Shown here: piece by piece, positions 41,078 through 51,158 of the stretch | How positions within the stretch are numbered: position 1 is the stretch's first letter | Layout of the letters: each line of letters starts with the position of its first letter | Assembly: GCF_001280065.1 (NCBI RefSeq) | Contig: NZ_LGEA01000162.1 | Span: forward strand, 1-64,000 | Direction: 5' to 3' | From: Streptomyces sp. NRRL B-1140 | GTDB taxonomy: Bacteria > Actinomycetota > Actinomycetes > Streptomycetales > Streptomycetaceae | DNA length: 64,000 nucleotides | Notes under the pieces: generated by a model | Told to the model about the DNA's origin: nothing | The model's database searches: none | The model's input: only the letters and a program-made list of their open reading frames with translations | Translations under genes and position numbers: made by a program

Positions 41078-43509
41078 CACCGCACCCCCATGGCGGCGAA
41101 GTGATCCGCGAGGCGGGCAGAAACTGCCTCCAGTTCGGCCTCGATCGCACCGGCCGTCTCCGTGTAGCGCCGACCGAGTTCATGAATGCGTTCGATCAGG
41201 GTGAGCGTGAGCGACTTGGCCACCGATTCCACGCGCGCCGTGATGACCGTGCGCCACTTGTCGTCCAGCACGAGTGTCCGCACGTCGCTTTCCGTGAGAT
41301 CGCCGTACTTCTTCAGTGTGGCGAGGTTGAGCGCCGCTTCGGCTTCCTTGACGGCTTTCCTGGCCACGGCCTCCGCGTTGTAGAGCCTGATCAGGTGGGT
41401 CAGGGCGGCTACCTCGTCAGCGTCCGCGCCTTCATGCCGCGCGACCTTGAGGCGGGCGGATGCGAGTACCTTGTTGATCTTGTCGTCGTCCATGGCACCC
41501 GCGAGGAGGCCGTCCTCGACGGCGTGCTCCTCGACGTACTCCTCGATCTCGCGGCCGGCGTCCTCCGCCGCCGTCACCAGCGCGTCCGCTTCGGCCCGCT
41601 CCTTCGCGAAGTAGCGCGCGACGATCAGAGCCGGTGGGACGAGGTCCGTCTTGTACTTGACGGCGCTGCGTCCCGAGCCCACTACGAGGTCGGGAGCCTC
41701 GGAGAATCTGCGGCCCTGATCCACGGTGATCCTTCGCGGCTCGGCGGCCCCTCTCCAGCCGTCGTTCATGATGATGAAGACGTCATCGTGAACGGTGTCG
41801 TGCCAGTACGTCATGAGCTGCTCGTAAACGTCGTACTCGTCCAGCAGGGGCACTGGCTTGAAGCGCGCGAGTAGATCGTCACCGACAGTGGCGATGAGGT
41901 CATTGGGCAGGGTGTCGGCGCTGATGTCCTCGAGTCGCTCACGATGGGCACTGAACCACTCGCCGACGAGTTCACCGACGAGGTCGGTGAACTCGTAGAA
42001 CTCGGGCGATTCGAGGATCGCCTGCTGAATCTCGCTCACGTCGACGGTCAGGTCGCTGTATCCGGGACGGTTCGGCTGGAACAACTGGGCGCGCAGCCGG
42101 GGGAAGGCGTCCCAGTAACTGCTGAGCGCGTCGAGGTCCCGGTCGGGGATGCCGCCGTGCAGGTGCGCATGGAGGTCCTGGATGTCCTCGGGCTCGGAGG
42201 AGTCGATGTAACGGGAGAGGTTGAGGTTGTAGCCGTTCTTCGGGTCGGCGATCTCCGACAGCGGGACCATGCGCGAGTAGCGGTCGATCGGGATCTGACG
42301 CGTGAAGGTGTCGACGATCTTGTGGATGTCCTGGCTGCGGAGGCGGTTCTTGTTGCCGTCCTTGATGAAGCCCTTGGACGCGTCGATCATGAAGACGCCG
42401 GTGCGGCCGACGGCGTTCTCCTTGTCGAGCACGATGACGCAGGCAGCGATGCCGGTCCCGTAGAAGAGGTTCATGGGGAGGCCGATGATGCCCTTGATGA
42501 ACCCTTGTTTCAGCAGACGTCGGCGGATGTCTGCTTCGGCATGGGGACGGAAGAGTACGCCATGCGGGAGGATGACCGCCGCCTTGCCTGTGCTCTTGAG
42601 TGACTTGAGGATGTGCAGCAGGAAGGCGTAGTCGCCGTTCTTCTCCGGCGGCCGGCCGTACTCGAAGCGGCCGTACTCCTGCTCCAGCCCATTGCTCCAG
42701 GACTTGATCGAGAACGGCGGGTTGGCCACGGCGAAGTCGAACGTCTGGAGTCTGTTTCCGTTGGTGAACTGAGGGCTCGTTATCGTGTCGCCCTTGAGGA
42801 TCTCAGCGTCCTCGTTCCCGTGGAGGATCATGTTCATCTTGGACAACGCCCACGTGGCGTTGTCCTTCTCCTGGCCGTAGATCGTGATGCCGCGCGGCGC
42901 CTCGGCAGCGACCTTCAGGAGAAGCGAGCCAGAGCCACAGGTCGGGTCGTAGACCGTCTGGTCCTGGCGGGTGTCCTTGGTGATGCCGACCACCTTGGCC
43001 AGCACACGGGACACCTCGGCGGGGGTATAGAACTGCCCCTTGCTCTTGCCGGACTCCGTGGCGAAGTGGCGCATGAGGTACTCGTAGGCATCGCCGAGGA
43101 GATCGTCGCCCTCGGCGCGGGAGCCTCGGAAGTCAAGGTCGCTGAAGATCGTGACCAGCTTGGACAGCCGGTCCTGGATCTCTTTGCCCTTGCCGAGCTT
43201 CTCCTCGTCGTTGAAGTCGGCGAGGTCGATGACGTTACGCAGGTCGTTCGCTTCGGCCAGCCGACTGATGATCTTGTTGAAGCGGTCGCCGATCTCCTTG
43301 TCGCCCTTCGCGGCGACCATGTCGTCGAAGGAACCGCCGGGCGGGACGTCGATGAGACTGTCGGGGTCGGCCTTGGCCTTGTCGGAGACGTACTTCACGA
43401 AGAGCAGCGTGAGGATGTAGTCCTTGTACTGGCCGGCGTCCATCCCGCCGCGCAGCTCGTCGCAGCTCTTCCATAGCGAGCTGTATAGGTCTGTCTTCTT
43501 GAGGGCCAA
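41077..43509 (-). CDS. hsdM: Type I restriction-modification methyltransferase subunit M (long form)
   Basis: This is an 810-residue N6-adenine methyltransferase. The start is TTG 43509 (LALKKTDLYSSLWKSCDEL), preceded by GGAAGAAGAG; the longer frame to 43692 is not protein-like. The N-terminal helical HsdM domain is residues 1-140. SAM motif I is DPTCGSGSLLL near residue 188, and catalytic motif IV is NPPF near 264. The classical subunit ends near 500-530 residues. Here an extra helical, charged extension of about 280 residues follows (YFAKERAEADALVTAAEDAG...). It is the first gene of the operon. Confidence 0.93.
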   Translation of the reverse strand: MALKKTDLYSSLWKSCDELRGGMDAGQYKDYILTLLFVKYVSDKAKADPDSLIDVPPGGSFDDMVAAKGDKEIGDRFNKIISRLAEANDLRNVIDLADFNDEEKLGKGKEIQDRLSKLVTIFSDLDFRGSRAEGDDLLGDAYEYLMRHFATESGKSKGQFYTPAEVSRVLAKVVGITKDTRQDQTVYDPTCGSGSLLLKVAAEAPRGITIYGQEKDNATWALSKMNMILHGNEDAEILKGDTITSPQFTNGNRLQTFDFAVANPPFSIKSWSNGLEQEYGRFEYGRPPEKNGDYAFLLHILKSLKSTGKAAVILPHGVLFRPHAEADIRRRLLKQGFIKGIIGLPMNLFYGTGIAACVIVLDKENAVGRTGVFMIDASKGFIKDGNKNRLRSQDIHKIVDTFTRQIPIDRYSRMVPLSEIADPKNGYNLNLSRYIDSSEPEDIQDLHAHLHGGIPDRDLDALSSYWDAFPRLRAQLFQPNRPGYSDLTVDVSEIQQAILESPEFYEFTDLVGELVGEWFSAHRERLEDISADTLPNDLIATVGDDLLARFKPVPLLDEYDVYEQLMTYWHDTVHDDVFIIMNDGWRGAAEPRRITVDQGRRFSEAPDLVVGSGRSAVKYKTDLVPPALIVARYFAKERAEADALVTAAEDAGREIEEYVEEHAVEDGLLAGAMDDDKINKVLASARLKVARHEGADADEVAALTHLIRLYNAEAVARKAVKEAEAALNLATLKKYGDLTESDVRTLVLDDKWRTVITARVESVAKSLTLTLIERIHELGRRYTETAGAIEAELEAVSARLADHFAAMGVR

Positions 43510-44350
43510 GGCTCTTCTTCCCGGTATGTCATGGCGGTCGCGCGGGCCGCCAACCCTGATGCCTGCGGCGTGACGCACGTCGCGCGGCCGTCTCCAACCG
43601 TCGATGCGTGTTCCACGCAAGCGGCAGCCGAGTCCACGCAGGAAGCGTAGTAGAGAGAGTGGCCGAGCTGACCTGTATGGGAAGAGAGGCACCTCGCGGC
43701 CGACGCCAAGCAGAGCTGTCCGGCGGGCGGGCCACAGAACGAGGACGGCAATCCGCTGCGGCGGCCAGAGGATGCACCTTCGCGAAGACTCGAAGACGTA
43801 CGAGCGCCACGGAACCTGATCGGGCGATGTCGGGTGATTGCCTGACAGGCGAGGGACGGGTCCCGTAGATCTGTGCCCGTGACTGACTCCACGCCCAGCG
43901 TCGCCGCCGGAGGGAGTGCCAGCTGCCCCGTCGCCCCTGGAACGCCCGCATCACCAGAGCGAACGACGTGCACACCCGCCTGAATCCCTCGTGGCCGGTG
44001 CGTCCCGTGTGCCCCATGCACTTGATGTCCACGGCCGCCCCGTCCTGTGTCCCGTTCATCGCTCCCAGCCGACGACCTGCACAACAAGAGGTTCGGGTTT
44101 CCAGAACGGGAAACCGGTCCGCCGTCGCTTCGTCCGGGTCAATCCCTTCAGCTGCCCTCCGCTCCCCCACCGGAGCCCCAGGTCAGAGCTTCTGAGAGTT
44201 GCCGCCAGGGTCAGCACCAAGTCAGCACACGACCCGGAAACAGCCTGAACCCGCAGGAAAAAACAGGAAGGGGCCAGACCCGATGATCTGGCCCCTGACC
44301 TGGGGATTCATGCCCTGACCAGCCACGCCAGCCGATCAAGGACTCAGGCA
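43510..44350. other. 841-bp stretch without a recognisable gene, between hsdM and ychF
   Basis: Several open frames cross this interval on both strands, but none has a ribosome site with a recognisable product. The part next to 43509 must carry the hsd operon promoter. A 7-bp hairpin (GGTTTCC 44096-44102 with GGAAACC 44109-44115) and the ychF terminator (44269-44296) are the visible structures. The accessory block ends here and the conserved core begins. I found no tRNA or integrase that would mark an attachment site. Confidence 0.5.
44269..44296 (-). terminator. Terminator downstream of ychF
   Basis: A 10-bp stem, AGGGGCCAGA (44269-44278) with TCTGGCCCCT (44287-44296), and an eight-base loop, 55 bases after the ychF stop. 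Confidence 0.7.
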
Positions 44351-45439
<1,089 letters not shown>

Positions 45440-45635
45440 GTTGCGACTTCCCGTGAGTGGAGGGCCAGGGGGCCGGTTCCCGTGAGTGCAGGGCCTGAGG
45501 GCCAAGGGGGCGGCCGATCCACCAGTCTACGGCGTGTCCGGAACCGTACCGGCGACGTATCGAACGCTTGGCCAAGCCCGGTCGACGGTGTGTCTGAGGG
45601 GCCATTCGGCATATTGAACGACCTAAGTTGGTGCT

Positions 45636-46226
45636 GTGGAGCGATACAGGACGCGATCTCCCCAGTACGGACCGCGACAGGACCGGCCCGGGCGGCCCCG
45701 GCACCCCGTGCCGTCGCAGTCGGGACGGGGGGCGCGGACCGAGCCCGTGCGCTCGGCACGGCCGCCCTGGCAGCGGCGTCCGGCTCCGGCACGAGGGCCC
45801 GCGCCTGCGCCGGCGCCCGCCGCGGGAGGACCGCCGAACCCCCGGCTGACCGGGCGGGGCAGCGGGCTGTTCTGCACGGTGGTGATGTTCCTGCTCGGAC
45901 TGCTCTGCGCGACGCTGTTCGCGGCGTCCCTGACGGCGTACGGCGTGCTGTTCCTGCCGGTGTGCGCGCTGACCGCCCTCTGGGTGCGCCCGGGGGACCT
46001 GATGACCGCGCCCGTCGCGGTGCCGATCGCGTTCGCCGTGGGACTGCTGCCGGTGGCCGACGCCGAGGGAGGGACCGGCGGCACGCTGATGAGCCTGGTG
46101 ACCGCGCTCGCCACACAGGCCGGGTGGCTGTACGGAGGGACGCTGATCGCCGGTCTGATCGTGATCGTCCGGCGGATCCGGCTGCTGCACCGACGGCGGG
46201 CGGCGGGAGTCCGGCCACCGGTCTGA
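45636..46226 (+). CDS. DUF6542 membrane protein
   Basis: This is a 196-residue protein starting at GTG 45636. The first 70 residues are a Pro/Arg-rich cytoplasmic tail. Three or four hydrophobic segments follow (FCTVVMFLLGLLCATLFAAS; GVLFLPVCALTALWV; MTAPVAVPIAFAVGLLPVAD; TQAGWLYGGTLIAGLIVIV), ending in RRIRLLHRRR. It matches the small Streptomyces DUF6542 family of unknown function. It is divergent from ychF and convergent with ppgK. Confidence 0.75.
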   Translation: MERYRTRSPQYGPRQDRPGRPRHPVPSQSGRGARTEPVRSARPPWQRRPAPARGPAPAPAPAAGGPPNPRLTGRGSGLFCTVVMFLLGLLCATLFAASLTAYGVLFLPVCALTALWVRPGDLMTAPVAVPIAFAVGLLPVADAEGGTGGTLMSLVTALATQAGWLYGGTLIAGLIVIVRRIRLLHRRRAAGVRPPV

Positions 46227-46291
46227 CGCCCTCCGGCCGGAACGGCCGCGGCGCCGATCACCGGTCTCACACCGCCCGGCCCGAAACAGCG

Positions 46292-47038
46292 CTAGTGTCC
46301 GGCCGCCCGCATCGCCGCGCCGACGATCCCCGCGTTGTTCTGCAGCTGCGCCGGGACGATCTCGGCCTTGATGCCCTCGATGTGGGGCAGGAACTTGTGG
46401 GACTTGCGGCTGACGCCGCCGCCGATGATGAACAGCTCCGGCGAGAACAGCATCTCGACGTGGGCGAGGTACTTGCGCACGCGGTGCGCCGCCCAGTGCT
46501 GCCACGACATGTCGTGGTCCTCGCGGGCCTTGCTGGAGGCCCGCTTCTCCGCGTCGTGCCCGTCGAGCTCCAGGTGGCCCAGCTCGGTGTTGGGCACGAG
46601 GACGCCGTCGGCGAAGACGGCGCTGCCGATGCCGGTGCCGAGGGTCAGCAGGATCACCGTGCCCCGGCGGCCGCGGCCGGCGCCGAAGTGCATCTCGGCG
46701 ACGCCCGCCGCGTCCGCGTCGTTGACCACCGTCACCGGCAGCCCGCCCAGCCGCTCGCCGAGCAGCGCACGGGCGTCGGTGTCGATCCAGCTGTCGTCGA
46801 CGTTCGCCGCCGTGCGGATCGTGGCTCCGTCGGTGACCACGCCAGGGAAGGTCACACCGACCGGGCCCGTCCAGCCGAAGTGGTCGACGACCTGCCGGAC
46901 GCCGTCGGCCACCGAGTCGGGCGTGGCCGGGTGGGGGGTGAGGACCTTGTGGCGCTCCTGCGCCAGGTCGCCCTTGTCCAGGTCCACCGGCGCACCCTTG
47001 ATCCCGGATCCGCCGATGTCCACTCCGAAGATCTGCAT
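46292..47038 (-). CDS. ppgK: Polyphosphate glucokinase
   Basis: This is a 248-residue ROK-family kinase. The phosphate-binding motif [16 protein letters not shown] is at the N-terminus. The DADAAG block, [12 protein letters not shown] and [13 protein letters not shown] (the polyphosphate glucokinase version of the ROK signature without the zinc cysteines) confirm the assignment. It phosphorylates glucose using polyphosphate or ATP, feeding glycolysis. It is followed by ispH in the same direction with a 69-base gap on the upstream side. It is an actinobacterial hallmark gene. Confidence 0.95.
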   Translation of the reverse strand: MQIFGVDIGGSGIKGAPVDLDKGDLAQERHKVLTPHPATPDSVADGVRQVVDHFGWTGPVGVTFPGVVTDGATIRTAANVDDSWIDTDARALLGERLGGLPVTVVNDADAAGVAEMHFGAGRGRRGTVILLTLGTGIGSAVFADGVLVPNTELGHLELDGHDAEKRASSKAREDHDMSWQHWAAHRVRKYLAHVEMLFSPELFIIGGGVSRKSHKFLPHIEGIKAEIVPAQLQNNAGIVGAAMRAAGH

Positions 47039-47107
47039 GGCCCTACGTTACGACGAACGACTGACCGTCACAGGCCGGACAGCGGCTGCTGCCCGGCCTG
47101 TCCCCGA

Positions 47108-48124
47108 TCACTCCGCGGAATGTTCACCGGTGCCGGCCCCGCCCCGCTCGGCGGCCAGGGCGGCGGCCTCCTCGCGCAGGTCACGGCGCAGTTCCTTGGG
47201 CAGGGAGAACGTGATGGACTCCTCGGCGGCCTTGACGATCTCGACGTCCTCGAAGCCGCGCTTGGAGAGGTACTCCAGGACCTGCTCGACCAGGATCTCC
47301 GGGACGGAGGCGCCGGAGGTGACGCCGACCGTGGTCACGCCCTCCAGCCAGGCCTCGTCGATCTCGTCGGCGAAGTCCACGAGATAGGCCTCGCGGGCAC
47401 CGGCGATCTTGGCGACCTCGACGAGCCGCTTGGAGTTGGAGGAGTTGCGCGATCCGACGACGATGACCAGCTCCGACTCGGCGCCCATCTGCTTCACGGC
47501 CAGCTGGCGGTTCTGCGTGGCGTAGCAGATGTCGTCGCTGGGCGGGGAGATGAGCTGCGGGAACTTGTCCTTCAGGGCGTCGACGGTCTCCATGGTCTCG
47601 TCGACGGACAGCGTGGTCTGGGAGAGCCAGACGACCTTGGAGGGGTCGCGGACCTCGACCTTCGCCACATCGCCCGGGCCGTCGACGAGCTGGATGTGCT
47701 CGGGGGCCTCGCCGGAGGTGCCGATGACCTCCTCGTGGCCCTCGTGGCCGATCAGGAGGATGTCGTAGTCCTCGTTCGCGAAGCGGACGGCCTCCTTGTG
47801 GACCTTGGTGACCAGCGGGCAGGTGGCGTCGATGGTGGCGAGCTTGCCGCGCTCGGCCTCCTCGTGGACGACGGGGGCCACGCCGTGCGCTGAGAACATG
47901 ACGATGTTCCCCGGGGGCACTTCCTCCGTCTGCTCGACGAAGATCGCGCCCTTCTTCTCCAGGGTCTGCACGACGTACTTGTTGTGGACGATCTCGTGCC
48001 GGACGTACACCGGAGCGCCGTACTGCTCCAGGGCTTTCTCGACGGCGATCACGGCGCGGTCCACACCCGCGCAGTAGCCACGGGGGGCGGCGAGCAGGAC
48101 ACGGCGGCCAGGCGAAGCAGACAT
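47108..48124 (-). CDS. ispH: 4-hydroxy-3-methylbut-2-enyl diphosphate reductase
   Basis: This is a 338-residue protein. ATG 48124 ([18 protein letters not shown]) is used; an in-frame ATG nine bases upstream is possible. The three [4Fe-4S] ligands are visible: C18 in [10 protein letters not shown], the Cys in [11 protein letters not shown], and the Cys in [11 protein letters not shown]. It performs the last MEP-pathway step, producing IPP and DMAPP. These are also the building blocks for the crt cluster in this window. The gene is divergent from xseA. Confidence 0.96.
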   Translation of the reverse strand: MSASPGRRVLLAAPRGYCAGVDRAVIAVEKALEQYGAPVYVRHEIVHNKYVVQTLEKKGAIFVEQTEEVPPGNIVMFSAHGVAPVVHEEAERGKLATIDATCPLVTKVHKEAVRFANEDYDILLIGHEGHEEVIGTSGEAPEHIQLVDGPGDVAKVEVRDPSKVVWLSQTTLSVDETMETVDALKDKFPQLISPPSDDICYATQNRQLAVKQMGAESELVIVVGSRNSSNSKRLVEVAKIAGAREAYLVDFADEIDEAWLEGVTTVGVTSGASVPEILVEQVLEYLSKRGFEDVEIVKAAEESITFSLPKELRRDLREEAAALAAERGGAGTGEHSAE

Positions 48125-48245
48125 GCGTCCCATCGTAAGGCCGCGTCCGGCGGGTCGAAGATCGCGTGTGCGCGCCGTTCCCGCGGATGCCGGTGCCCCA
48201 GGGCGGCTGAGCCGTGTTGTCGGTGGTGCCCACTACCCTCGCGGC

Positions 48246-49454
48246 ATGGCTGTGAACACGACTCCGGAAGCCCCGCTGCCCGTCGGCGAGGTGTCGCGGC
48301 TCATCGGGGGCTGGATCGACCGGCTCGGGGCGGTGTGGGTCGAGGGGCAGATCACTCAGTTGTCGCGGCGGCCGGGTGCCGGTGTGGTGTTCCTGACACT
48401 GCGCGACCCCTCGTACGACATCTCCGTCAGCGTCACCTGCTACCGGCAGGTGTTCGACGCCGTCGCGGACGTGGTGAGCGAGGGCGCCCGGGTCGTCGTC
48501 CTCGCGAAGCCCGAGTGGTACGCACCGCGGGGGCAGCTGTCGCTGCGGGCCGCCGAGATACGGCCCGTCGGAGTGGGTGAACTGCTCGCGCGGCTGGAGC
48601 AGCTGAAGAAGGCCCTCGCGCGGGAGGGGCTGTTCGCGCCGGAGCGCAAGAAGCCGCTGCCGTTCCTGCCGCAGCTGATCGGGCTGGTGTGCGGACGGGC
48701 CTCGGCCGCCGAGCGCGACGTGCTGGAGAACGCCCGGCACCGCTGGCCGGCCGTCCGTTTCGAGGTGCGCAACGTCGCCGTGCAGGGCGTGCACGCCGTG
48801 CCGCAGGTCGTGCAGGCGGTGAAGGAGCTCGACGCGATCGACGACGTGGACGTGATCATCGTCGCCCGGGGTGGCGGCAGCGTGGAGGACCTGCTGCCGT
48901 TCTCCGACGAGCAGCTGATCCGCACGGTCGCGCAGTGCCGTACGCCGGTGGTGTCCGCCATCGGGCACGAACCGGACAACCCGCTGCTGGACCAGGTCGC
49001 CGACCTGCGCGCCTCCACCCCCACCGACGCGGCGAAGAAGGTCGTGCCGGACGTCGGCGAGGAGTACGAGCGGGTGCGGCTGCTGCGGGACCGGGCGCGG
49101 CGGTGTGTGGCGGCGCTGGTGGAGCGTGAGGAGCGCGGCCTGGCGCACGCGCTGGCACGGCCGTCGATAGAGGATCCGCACCGGATGATCGATGTGCGGG
49201 CCGACCAGGTGGCGGACCTGCTGGACCGGGGCCGGCGGTGTCTGCGGCACCAGCTCGACCGGGCGGACTCGGAGCTGGCGCACACGCACGCGCGCGTGGT
49301 GGCCCTCTCCCCCGCCGCGACCCTGAAGCGCGGTTACGCCGTGCTGCAGAAGGCGGACGGGCACGCCGTCCGCGACCCGGGCGAGGTGGAGGCCGGCGAG
49401 GCCCTGCGCGCGCGGGTCTCCGAGGGTGAGTTCTCCGTACGAGTGGACACATAG
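48246..49454 (+). CDS. xseA: Exodeoxyribonuclease VII large subunit
   Basis: This is a 402-residue protein. The N-terminal OB fold (residues about 12-110; [22 protein letters not shown]) binds single-stranded DNA. The catalytic domain contains [19 protein letters not shown] and the conserved [19 protein letters not shown]...[13 protein letters not shown] block (here [21 protein letters not shown]). A coiled coil and the C-terminal segment ([16 protein letters not shown]) complete the family layout. The start ATG 48246 is supported by the conserved N-terminus. It forms an operon with xseB, 9 bases downstream. Confidence 0.95.
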   Translation: MAVNTTPEAPLPVGEVSRLIGGWIDRLGAVWVEGQITQLSRRPGAGVVFLTLRDPSYDISVSVTCYRQVFDAVADVVSEGARVVVLAKPEWYAPRGQLSLRAAEIRPVGVGELLARLEQLKKALAREGLFAPERKKPLPFLPQLIGLVCGRASAAERDVLENARHRWPAVRFEVRNVAVQGVHAVPQVVQAVKELDAIDDVDVIIVARGGGSVEDLLPFSDEQLIRTVAQCRTPVVSAIGHEPDNPLLDQVADLRASTPTDAAKKVVPDVGEEYERVRLLRDRARRCVAALVEREERGLAHALARPSIEDPHRMIDVRADQVADLLDRGRRCLRHQLDRADSELAHTHARVVALSPAATLKRGYAVLQKADGHAVRDPGEVEAGEALRARVSEGEFSVRVDT

Positions 49455-49463
49455 GGTGGGTGG

Positions 49464-49718
49464 ATGACCAGCGAGGTTGACGAGACACCGGGCACGAGCG
49501 AGGCGCTCGGGTACGAGCAGGCGCGGGACGAGCTGATCGAGGTCGTCCGGCGCCTGGAGGCGGGCGGCACGACGCTGGAGGAGTCCCTGGCGCTCTGGGA
49601 GCGCGGCGAGGAGCTGGCGAAGGTGTGCCGGCGCTGGCTGGACGGGGCCCGGGCGCGGCTGGACGCGGCGCTGGCGGAGGAGGCCGCGGAGGACGCGGAG
49701 GACGCGGACACGGAGTGA
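49464..49718 (+). CDS. xseB: Exodeoxyribonuclease VII small subunit
   Basis: This is an 84-residue protein. The helical hairpin that wraps the large subunit is clear: [35 protein letters not shown], described here as the standard family pattern at residues 14-50. It has an acidic C-terminal tail. It starts nine bases after xseA with GGGTGGGTGG as the ribosome site. Together the two subunits degrade single-stranded DNA from both ends. Confidence 0.93.
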   Translation: MTSEVDETPGTSEALGYEQARDELIEVVRRLEAGGTTLEESLALWERGEELAKVCRRWLDGARARLDAALAEEAAEDAEDADTE

Positions 49719-49764
49719 CCGACCGGGTCGTTCGGCTCGGGGTGACACACGACACCCTCAGGTT

Positions 49765-49780
49765 AGTTGAACGTTGAACT
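49765..49780. promoter_or_regulatory. Near-palindrome upstream of the nitroreductase gene
   Basis: AGTTGAACGTTGAACT is a 16-base dyad with one mismatched pair, and contains GTTGAAC twice in direct orientation. It lies about 63 bases before the start codon, in the promoter zone. The shape suggests a MarR/HxlR- or TetR-type site; the regulator is not nearby. Confidence 0.4.
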
Positions 49781-49842
49781 TCACTGGCGTACGGTCGAAG
49801 ACGTCAGCCGATCTTCCGGACCAGACACGAGAAAGTGCATTC

Positions 49843-50433
49843 ATGACCCTCGTTCTTGACCCCGCCGCCCAGGACCTGCTGTTCCGCGAGGCCCGGTCCG
49901 CCAACACCTTCACCGACGAGCCGGTGACCGACGAGCAGGTGCAGGCGATCTACGACCTGGTCAAGTACGGTCCGACCGCCTTCAACCAGACCCCGCTGCG
50001 CATCACCCTGGTCCGCTCCCCCGAGGCCCGCGAGCGCCTGGTGACGCACATGGCCGAGGGCAACCGGCCCAAGACGGCGAGCGCCCCGCTGGTGGCGATC
50101 CTGTCCGCGGACAACGAGTTCCACGAGGAGCTGCCGCACCTGTTCCCGGCCGCCCCGCAGATCAAGGACGTCTTCTTCACCGAGCGCCCGGCCCGCGAGA
50201 ACGCCGCCGCGCTGAACGCCGCCCTCCAGGCCGCGTACTTCATCGTCGGTGTGCGCGCCGCCGGTCTCGCCGCCGGCCCGATGACCGGCTTCGACTTCGA
50301 GGGTGTCCGCAAGGAGTTCCTGGACGACGACCACACCCCGCTGATGGTCGTCAACATCGGCCGCCCCGGCCCGGACGCCTACCACCCGCGCTCCCCGCGC
50401 CTGGAGTTCGACCAGGTCGTCACGACCGTCTGA
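49843..50433 (+). CDS. Malonic semialdehyde reductase / RutE-like nitroreductase
   Basis: This is a 196-residue FMN-dependent nitroreductase-family protein. ATG 49843 (MTLVLDPAAQDLLFREARSA) is used. The RutE-like subgroup is marked by YDLVKYGPTAFNQTPLRI, the deletion of the usual central region, and GPMTGFDFEGVRKEF near the C-terminus. RutE/YdfG-type enzymes reduce malonic semialdehyde to 3-hydroxypropionate in pyrimidine breakdown. No other rut genes are nearby, so a detoxifying quinone or nitro reductase is an alternative. A candidate operator lies upstream and a large palindromic terminator downstream. Confidence 0.88.
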   Translation: MTLVLDPAAQDLLFREARSANTFTDEPVTDEQVQAIYDLVKYGPTAFNQTPLRITLVRSPEARERLVTHMAEGNRPKTASAPLVAILSADNEFHEELPHLFPAAPQIKDVFFTERPARENAAALNAALQAAYFIVGVRAAGLAAGPMTGFDFEGVRKEFLDDDHTPLMVVNIGRPGPDAYHPRSPRLEFDQVVTTV

Positions 50434-50448
50434 CCTGCGAAGACGGCA

Positions 50449-50496
50449 AAGGCCCCCGGCGTTCTCGGGTTCGAACCCGAGAACGCCGGGGGCCTT
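50449..50496. terminator. 48-base perfect palindrome, bidirectional terminator
   Basis: Positions 50449-50472 and 50473-50496 are exact reverse complements, with TTCGAA at the centre and AA/TT at the ends. It lies between the convergent nitroreductase and DUF4245 genes, 16 bases from one stop and 11 from the other. The resulting RNA hairpin would have about 22 bp and a four-base loop on either strand. Confidence 0.9.
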
Positions 50497-50506
50497 CCTC
50501 GTGCGC

Positions 50507-51031
50507 CTACTTCGTCTCCAGCGCCCCGGCCATCCTCGCCAGCTGCGCGAACGACGCGGTGCCCGTCACGACCGTCGTCGAACCCTTGGTGCCCTGCAGG
50601 ACCAGCGCGTCGTAGCGGCCGCCCTCGTAACGGGTCCAGGTCTCGCCGTCGATCTTCTGGGTCTTCCCGGTCTCGTGAGCGCCCTGTGTCGCCTCGTCCA
50701 GGAAGACGGGGCGGCGCTGAGTGGACTGCTCGACCGCCACGTACTCCCCCTCGGGATCGTGGAAGCCGAGGTGCCAGGCGTCGTACTCGTCGCCCCGGAA
50801 GCGGACGGAGGTGGCCTTCCATGCGCCGGGCAGGCCCTCGGGCGCGGCCACGGGGTAGGAGGCGGCGCGGCGTGCCGTGAGCAGCTCGACCCGGTAGTCG
50901 ACGGCCTTGACCTCGGGCGCGCTGTCGTCGTGCGGGATGAAGAGGTACACGAAGCCCGCCACCAGGATGATGATCCCCATCGAGAGGATCATGTCCCGCG
51001 CCGTCTTCTGCTTGCCGTTCTCGCCTGCCAC
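50507..51031 (-). CDS. DUF4245 membrane-anchored protein
   Basis: This is a 174-residue protein starting at GTG 51031. A short basic N-terminus is followed by one membrane helix at residues about 15-33 (MILSMGIIILVAGFVYLFI) and an extracytoplasmic domain that matches DUF4245 (VDYRVELLTARRAASYPV; LPGAWKATSVRF; WHLGFHDPEGEYVAVEQS; GETWTRYEGGRYDALVLQ). The family is conserved beside glpX in many actinomycetes, and its function is not known. It is divergent from glpX. Confidence 0.88.
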   Translation of the reverse strand: MAGENGKQKTARDMILSMGIIILVAGFVYLFIPHDDSAPEVKAVDYRVELLTARRAASYPVAAPEGLPGAWKATSVRFRGDEYDAWHLGFHDPEGEYVAVEQSTQRRPVFLDEATQGAHETGKTQKIDGETWTRYEGGRYDALVLQGTKGSTTVVTGTASFAQLARMAGALETK

Positions 51032-51158
51032 GCCCCCTATCGTCGCAGGTCCCTGCGGCGCTCATCCGTGGGGGCCCCTGCTCATTTTGCCGACTCGGGG
51101 ATAGAGTCGGGCGACAACACCCTCATCCGGCCGTCGCCGTACAGAAAGGTGCGCTCCG

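Noticed and set aside
33883..43509. Calling the island BREX, DISARM or a complete Shedu system
   Set aside because: The marker genes of BREX and DISARM are absent, and the Shedu-like resemblance is limited to one domain of the ATPase protein.
43608..43868. A plus-strand 86-codon frame and overlapping minus-strand frames in the gap before ychF
   Set aside because: No ribosome site, no recognisable motif, and no coding-like codon bias that I could see.
44120..44160. A GGGTCAATCCC segment that recalls a tRNA T-arm
   Set aside because: It lacks the TTC of the T-loop, and no acceptor, D or anticodon stem can be folded around it.
50449..50496. GGTTCGAACC as a possible tRNA T-loop
   Set aside because: It is the centre of a perfect 48-base palindrome between convergent genes, so it is a terminator.
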